NCBI RefSeq assembly: GCF_030348765.1
Contig: NZ_JAUCEU010000007.1
Span: 4,623,501 to 4,687,500, forward strand
Length of the DNA stretch: 64,000 bases
DNA from: Neobacillus sp. CF12
GTDB lineage: Bacteria; Bacillota; Bacilli; Bacillales; Cytobacillaceae
Direction of reading: 5' to 3'
Shown: piece after piece, positions 60,613 through 64,000 of the stretch
How the letters are laid out: every line of letters begins with the position of its first letter
How positions within the stretch are numbered: position 1 is the stretch's first letter
Translations under genes and position numbers: made by a program
The notes under the pieces: model-generated
What the model was told of the DNA's origin: nothing
What the model saw: the letters and a program-made list of their open reading frames with translations, nothing else
Databases searched by the model: none

Positions 60613-61325
60613 ATCTATTTCCCTCATTACAATGTCTGATATGCCATGAATTGATTATACCTATAATTGGGTGGAGAGCTATTTTTTCAGAAGAAAAGGA
60701 ACAGAGAATTTGCCCAGATTGTGAGGGGAAATTTGAAAAAGTTGAGGGAGATAAATGTAGAATATGCTGTCGGATGTTTCAATTTTTGGGTGAAAGATTT
60801 CGGTGCGGTGACTTGTGTTTTGACTGCGAACGGTGGGAGGAGGACCCTGAATGGAAGGGATATCTCGATGCAAATCACTCAATCTTCCTCTATAATGATT
60901 TTTTCAAGGAAGTGATGGCAAAATATAAATTCCGTGGTGACTATGTATTGGCGAAAGTATTTGCAGAGTCTGTAAAGGAGTTCATAAAAAAGGTAAAACC
61001 AGATTTACTTGTTCCTATTCCCTTAAGTAATGAGCGGCTTTATGAACGAGGATTTAATCAAGCGGAAGCATTGTTAATAGAAGCGGGGGTTATCCCCGCC
61101 AATCTTCTTACCAGGATACACTTGGAGAAGCAATCAAAAAAATCGAGATTGGAGCGAATCCACATCCCACAGGTTTTTCAAATTTCGCAGCAACTTGAAA
61201 TAAAAGGGAAAGACATACTTCTAATGGATGACATCTATACTACCGGTTCCACCCTTAGACATGCAGCAAAGCTTTTGAAAGAATCAGGAGCAGAAAGGAT
61301 ACAATCCTTAACGCTCGCACGATAA
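60609..61325 (+). CDS. comFC: Competence phosphoribosyltransferase-like protein ComFC
   Basis: A 238-residue protein: N-terminal zinc-finger-like Cys pairs (CLICHEL, CPDCEGKF, CRICCRMF, CFDCERW), then a phosphoribosyltransferase fold with the PRPP loop LLMDDIYTTGSTLRHAAKLL near the end. ComFC works with ComFA in DNA import. Start overlaps the comFA stop by 4 bases. In B. subtilis flagellar genes follow; here the next gene is hpf. Confidence 0.94.
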   Translation: MNLFPSLQCLICHELIIPIIGWRAIFSEEKEQRICPDCEGKFEKVEGDKCRICCRMFQFLGERFRCGDLCFDCERWEEDPEWKGYLDANHSIFLYNDFFKEVMAKYKFRGDYVLAKVFAESVKEFIKKVKPDLLVPIPLSNERLYERGFNQAEALLIEAGVIPANLLTRIHLEKQSKKSRLERIHIPQVFQISQQLEIKGKDILLMDDIYTTGSTLRHAAKLLKESGAERIQSLTLAR

Positions 61326-61509
61326 TCCTTTGTTTAATATAATATTACCCCCTTGTAAGCTATGCTTAAGACTAAAAAGTGGTAATTTGTTCCTGAAAAC
61401 TATAGACTTAGGGTGTAACAAAGAATGAAAGAGGCTGAATAGGTGTAGAAATTGATTGTCACTATTTCCCCTGTGTTTTTGTCAAATTATCGACAAAATT
61501 TTTGTTCTG

Positions 61510-61534
61510 ATTTAGCAGGATAATCATAGGGTAA
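61510..61534 (+). promoter_or_regulatory. Possible sigma-B-like promoter of hpf
   Basis: ATTTAG (61510) and GGGTAA (61529) with 13 bases between resemble the GTTTAA / GGGTAT sigma-B pattern; in B. subtilis the orthologue yvyD is stress-induced. A weak match only. The gap 61326-61578 otherwise shows no gene. Confidence 0.3.
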
Positions 61535-61578
61535 AATAGAAATGTATTTACATAGGAATATAAAGGAGGAGTCCACAA

Positions 61579-62127
61579 ATGAATTATAACGTTCGTGGTG
61601 AAAACATTGAGGTAACTCCAGCAATTAGAGATTACGTTGAAAAGAAGATTTCAAAATTGGAACGATATTTCACAGAAGCACCTGAAGCAAAGGTTAATGT
61701 GAATTTAAGATTCAATCAAGATAAAACTTCAAAAGTAGAGGTAACAATTCCTCTGCCTAATCTAGTCCTTCGAGCAGAAGAAACAAATATTGATATGTAT
61801 GCGGGCATTGACCTTATTTCAGACAAGCTGGAGCGTCAAATCCGTAAGCATAAAACAAAGGTAAATCGTAAATTCCGTGAAAAGGGTGATTTCCCGGTTA
61901 CATTTGCAACTTCTGAAAACACTGACGTGGTTGAAACAGATGAAGATGATCTAGAGCTAGTTCGGACAAAGCGCTTCGATCTTAAGCCTATGGACAGTGA
62001 AGAAGCGATTCTACAAATGAATCTGTTAGGACATAATTTCTACGTGTTCAACAACTCTGATACGAACCGTACAAACGTAGTTTACAAGCGTAAAGATGGC
62101 CGTTATGGCTTAATTGAAACACATTAA
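61579..62127 (+). CDS. hpf: Ribosome hibernation promoting factor, long form
   Basis: A 182-residue long HPF. The N-terminal S30AE domain (1-100) begins MNYNVRGENIEVTPAIRDYV with KISKLERYF and ends IRKHKTKVNRKFRE; a linker leads to the C-terminal dimerisation domain (about 125-182) with VRTKRFDLKPMDSEEAILQM, LGHNFYVFNN and YKRKDGRYGLIE. It binds the 30S subunit and joins ribosomes into 100S dimers in stationary phase. AAGGAGGAG precedes the ATG. Monocistronic with own terminator. Confidence 0.97.
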   Translation: MNYNVRGENIEVTPAIRDYVEKKISKLERYFTEAPEAKVNVNLRFNQDKTSKVEVTIPLPNLVLRAEETNIDMYAGIDLISDKLERQIRKHKTKVNRKFREKGDFPVTFATSENTDVVETDEDDLELVRTKRFDLKPMDSEEAILQMNLLGHNFYVFNNSDTNRTNVVYKRKDGRYGLIETH

Positions 62128-62137
62128 TAAAATACAA

Positions 62138-62175
62138 GACGCAGTTTTCGAGAAATCGGAGCTGCGTTTTTTTTG
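62138..62175 (+). terminator. Terminator of hpf
   Basis: ACGCAG / CTGCGT plus TTTTCGA / TCGGA-type inner pairing, then eight T. Confidence 0.85.
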
Positions 62176-62193
62176 AGAAGCAGGAGGTTTTTT

Positions 62194-63036
62194 ATGACAT
62201 TTTCCATCGTAGGTTTTGATCCAGTTGAAAAAGAATGGGGCATTGCTGTTCAATCAAAATTTCTAGGGGTAGGTGCAGTAGTTCCTTGGGCAAAGGCCGG
62301 CGCTGGGGCTGTTGCGACTCAGTCCTATGCCAATACCGCATATGGCCCTAAAGCTCTTGAGTTGATGGAACAAGGGAAGTCAGCACAAGAAACACTGGAA
62401 TTGCTGCTTGCCGACGATCCAGATAGGGAAATGCGCCAGGTGGGACTGATTGATTCCAGAGGGAATGCTGCTACCTTTACAGGTATGGCCTGTTATGATT
62501 GGGCAGGCGGGGTGACAGGCACCCATTTTGCGGCGCAGGGTAATATATTGGTGGATGAAAAAACCGTACAAGCCATGGCGCGAGTATTTACAGAAACCAA
62601 CGGAACCCTCGCAGACAGGCTCCTTTCTGCATTAGACGCGGGGCAAGGAGCAGGAGGCGATAGCAGGGGGAAGCAGTCTGCTGCGCTGTATATCGTTAAA
62701 GAAAAGGGTGGTTACGGTGGTTTTAATGACCGTTATATTGATTTAAGGGTAGACGATCATCCAGACCCTATTAAAGAACTGATACGAATTTATCAACTCC
62801 AGCAATTATATTTTGCGCCTTCAAAGCCAGAAAGAATTACGAAGATCGAAGGAGAAATAAAAACACAGTTACTTACCCATCTGAAAAGATTGTCCTACCT
62901 TAGTAGTGAGTCACAAAACAACGACGAGATAGTCAAAGCCTTAACCGCTTATATTCATACAGAAAACTTTGAAATGAGAGAACAGAGTTCTGGATTCATT
63001 GATTTAGAAGTTCTAGAGTTTATGAAAAAATCATAG
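62194..63036 (+). CDS. DUF1028 Ntn-hydrolase-like protein
   Basis: A 280-residue protein of the DUF1028 family, an Ntn-hydrolase fold with putative amidohydrolase activity. Signature segments are TFSIVGFDPVEKEWGIAVQSK, GAVVPWAKAGAGAVATQSYAN, VTGTHFAAQGNILV and GGDSRGKQSAALYIV. A short helical addition lies at the C-terminus. The frame opens at 62173, but AGGAGG before ATG at 62194 gives the start. The catalytic substrate is unknown. The bases at 62511-62523 coincide with the REP core but encode the conserved VTGT. Confidence 0.88.
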   Translation: MTFSIVGFDPVEKEWGIAVQSKFLGVGAVVPWAKAGAGAVATQSYANTAYGPKALELMEQGKSAQETLELLLADDPDREMRQVGLIDSRGNAATFTGMACYDWAGGVTGTHFAAQGNILVDEKTVQAMARVFTETNGTLADRLLSALDAGQGAGGDSRGKQSAALYIVKEKGGYGGFNDRYIDLRVDDHPDPIKELIRIYQLQQLYFAPSKPERITKIEGEIKTQLLTHLKRLSYLSSESQNNDEIVKALTAYIHTENFEMREQSSGFIDLEVLEFMKKS

Positions 63037-63045
63037 GTTATTCAT

Positions 63046-63073
63046 CCTCCTAATCATTTAGGAGGTTTTTTTG
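63046..63073 (+). terminator. Terminator of the DUF1028 gene
   Basis: CCTCCTAA / TTAGGAGG followed by seven T. Confidence 0.9.
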
Positions 63074-63167
63074 TGAATAAAGTACTATATATATAATGGT
63101 AATATTGTTATTTACTTGAAATATAGTATAATAGTTGTAATTTTTAATAAATGGAGGTAGGAGTAAA

Positions 63168-63569
63168 GTGGGAAAAGCGTATTTAAAAGTAGCAACTGTT
63201 TATTTTACGATTGGGGTCTTGGCGGGTTTGACTATGGGGATTATCCATGATTTCCGTTTTACATCTGTTCACGCCCATGTAAATTTATTAGGTTGGGTAT
63301 CTATGGCGTTATTCGGAATTATTTATCACTTTTATCCAAATGCAGCGAATTCTAAACTGGCTAAAACTCAATTCTGGCTACACAATATCGGAGTACCAGT
63401 AATGTTGGGAGGAATTGCCCTACAAGTCTTAGGTGTTTCCGCAGCGCTTCCACCAACCATCATTGGTTCATTAGCAGTAGTGATTGGTGTTATTTTATTT
63501 ATGGTCAATGTTTTTAAATACGTTGGAAAAGATTCAACACACCATTCGGATAAGAACGTATCACTTTAA
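63168..63569 (+). CDS. Small membrane protein related to cytochrome oxidase subunit I
   Basis: A 133-residue protein with four membrane segments. The stretch FTSVHAHVNLLGWVSMALFG matches the haem-ligand helix region of cbb3/NorB-type subunit I, and the whole resembles the short proteins labelled cytochrome-c oxidase in Bacillus. Only a fraction of a real subunit I is present and the copper site is missing, so it may bind haem or act in assembly rather than reduce oxygen. Start is GTG at 63168 with GGAGGTAGGAG upstream. It is closed by a strong terminator. Given nirK in this window, a link to anaerobic respiration is possible. Confidence 0.6.
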   Translation: MGKAYLKVATVYFTIGVLAGLTMGIIHDFRFTSVHAHVNLLGWVSMALFGIIYHFYPNAANSKLAKTQFWLHNIGVPVMLGGIALQVLGVSAALPPTIIGSLAVVIGVILFMVNVFKYVGKDSTHHSDKNVSL

Positions 63570-63576
63570 AACCAGC

Positions 63577-63622
63577 ATGCACACATGATTTCGGACAATG
63601 AAATCATGTGTGCATTTTTTTA
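63577..63622 (+). terminator. Terminator of the oxidase-like gene
   Basis: TGCACACATGATTT / AAATCATGTGTGCA followed by seven T. Confidence 0.92.
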
Positions 63623-63769
63623 TTACCAGATATACAATAGCTTTATTCTTCATAGGACATTTCAATAATGGTTCTTATATCTTCCTCTAATTCGTCATCC
63701 ATTTCTGCATATGTGGATGAATATGGTTAAACAAAGTGAGTAAATAATGCATAGAAGCTGCATAGAGCG

Positions 63770-63952
63770 TTGGTTTTTTTAAGTAAAAGTGACAATCAAT
63801 TAACGAGTTTCCCACATAATCTTGCGCAAGGCCCAATGCCGACAGAACAAGTCCTGCAGGAAGCATTGGAGGAGATCCAAGGTAGAAATTTTGAAACAAT
63901 GGACGAAATCAATGAGTTTTTGAACAAGAAGCTTATGAACCCATCTCAATAA
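63770..63952 (+). CDS. Small unknown ORF before the last gene
   Basis: A frame of about 60 codons whose C-terminal part (PMPTEQVLQEALEEIQGRNF, then ETMDEINEFLNKKL) looks like genuine helical protein, ending 13 bases before the next start. The 5' end is doubtful: TTG at 63770 and ATG at 63837 both lack a good ribosome binding site, so this could be a 5'-truncated remnant. No family recognised. The stretch 63623-63769 shows only a short acidic frame on the minus strand (ending near 63640) that I do not annotate. Confidence 0.35.
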   Translation: MVFLSKSDNQLTSFPHNLAQGPMPTEQVLQEALEEIQGRNFETMDEINEFLNKKLMNPSQ

Positions 63953-63965
63953 AAAGGAACTGAAA

Positions 63966-64000
63966 ATGAACAAAGAGCGTGCTCAGCAATTGGTTTACGA
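63966..64000 (+). CDS. Start of an unidentified gene, cut by the window edge
   Basis: ATG at 63966 with AAAAAGGAA 6 bases upstream; only MNKERAQQLVY is visible, too little for a family call. Confidence 0.5.
   Translation, partial: MNKERAQQLVY

Noticed and set aside
62511..62523. Ninth copy of the REP core
   Set aside because: It lies inside the DUF1028 gene and encodes the conserved VTGT; there is no adjoining GTGGACA palindrome, so I treat it as coincidence.
63640..63700. Short acidic frame on the minus strand
   Set aside because: About 19 codons from an internal ATG with no ribosome binding site; it could be a remnant but cannot be supported.

Overview
This window looks like chromosomal DNA of a low-G+C, spore-forming member of the Bacillaceae. 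The evidence is the B. subtilis-like block yvyE / degS-degU / degV / comFA-comFC / hpf, a thiamin-box ykoFEDC operon, xpaC-yaaN, tagO and a rml (rfbACBD) operon, all with strong GGAGG-type ribosome binding sites and hairpin-plus-T-run terminators. A copper nitrite reductase and the repeat content fit Neobacillus-like soil bacilli; the genus is inference.

Layout. 1-1462: 5' part of a molybdopterin oxidoreductase (- strand). 1644-5473: promoter, TPP riboswitch with intrinsic terminator, and ykoFEDC, an ECF-type importer for a thiamin pyrimidine precursor. 5479-6244: two small lipoproteins. 6278-9148: a mobile-element-like patch with a frameshifted XRE regulator, a palindromic operator, a REP-associated tyrosine transposase (RAYT) and a comM-type ATPase gene broken by one in-frame stop. 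At least seven intergenic REP-like elements (core GGTGCCTGTCACC) with or without a GTGGACA/TGTCCAC palindrome, plus one core-only copy, lie in the first 24 kb; the RAYT is the obvious candidate for having spread them. 9200-11366: a PlsY paralogue translationally coupled to a GNAT-aminotransferase fusion. 11523-18188: small membrane protein, trypsin-like protease, zinc transporter, His/Gly-repeat protein, xpaC-telA and a VanY-type carboxypeptidase.

18414-23823 carries the most unusual signals: a cyclic-di-GMP-I riboswitch in front of a 56-codon unknown gene, a 21-bp-phased array of DnaA boxes, nirK behind an Fnr-like site centred near -41, cutC, and a DUF5317 / 35-residue protein / GGDEF-HD-GYP operon, so a c-di-GMP sensor and a c-di-GMP enzyme lie within 5 kb.

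24102-37942: an unrecognised one-TM protein, small membrane proteins, a CPBP protease, a wall-anchored double nucleotidase behind a PhoP-box-like array, mnaA, an LtaS-type enzyme and a PA14-like-repeat glucosaminidase. 38353-48631: a glycan assembly cassette (flippase, three or four glycosyltransferases, SDR epimerase, acyltransferase, polymerase, LCP ligase) bracketed by two directly oriented ~290-bp hairpin repeats. 49175-55159: rfbACBD for dTDP-rhamnose and two tandem tagO paralogues. 55221-63569: yvyE, degSU, degV, comFA-comFC, hpf, a DUF1028 protein and a small oxidase-like membrane protein. The window ends in the first codons of another gene.

Taken together, the right half is a cell-envelope region (UDP-ManNAc, dTDP-rhamnose, lipid-linked sugar initiation, assembly, polymerisation, LCP attachment and remodelling); the left half holds nutrient uptake, redox and second-messenger functions sprinkled with REP elements.
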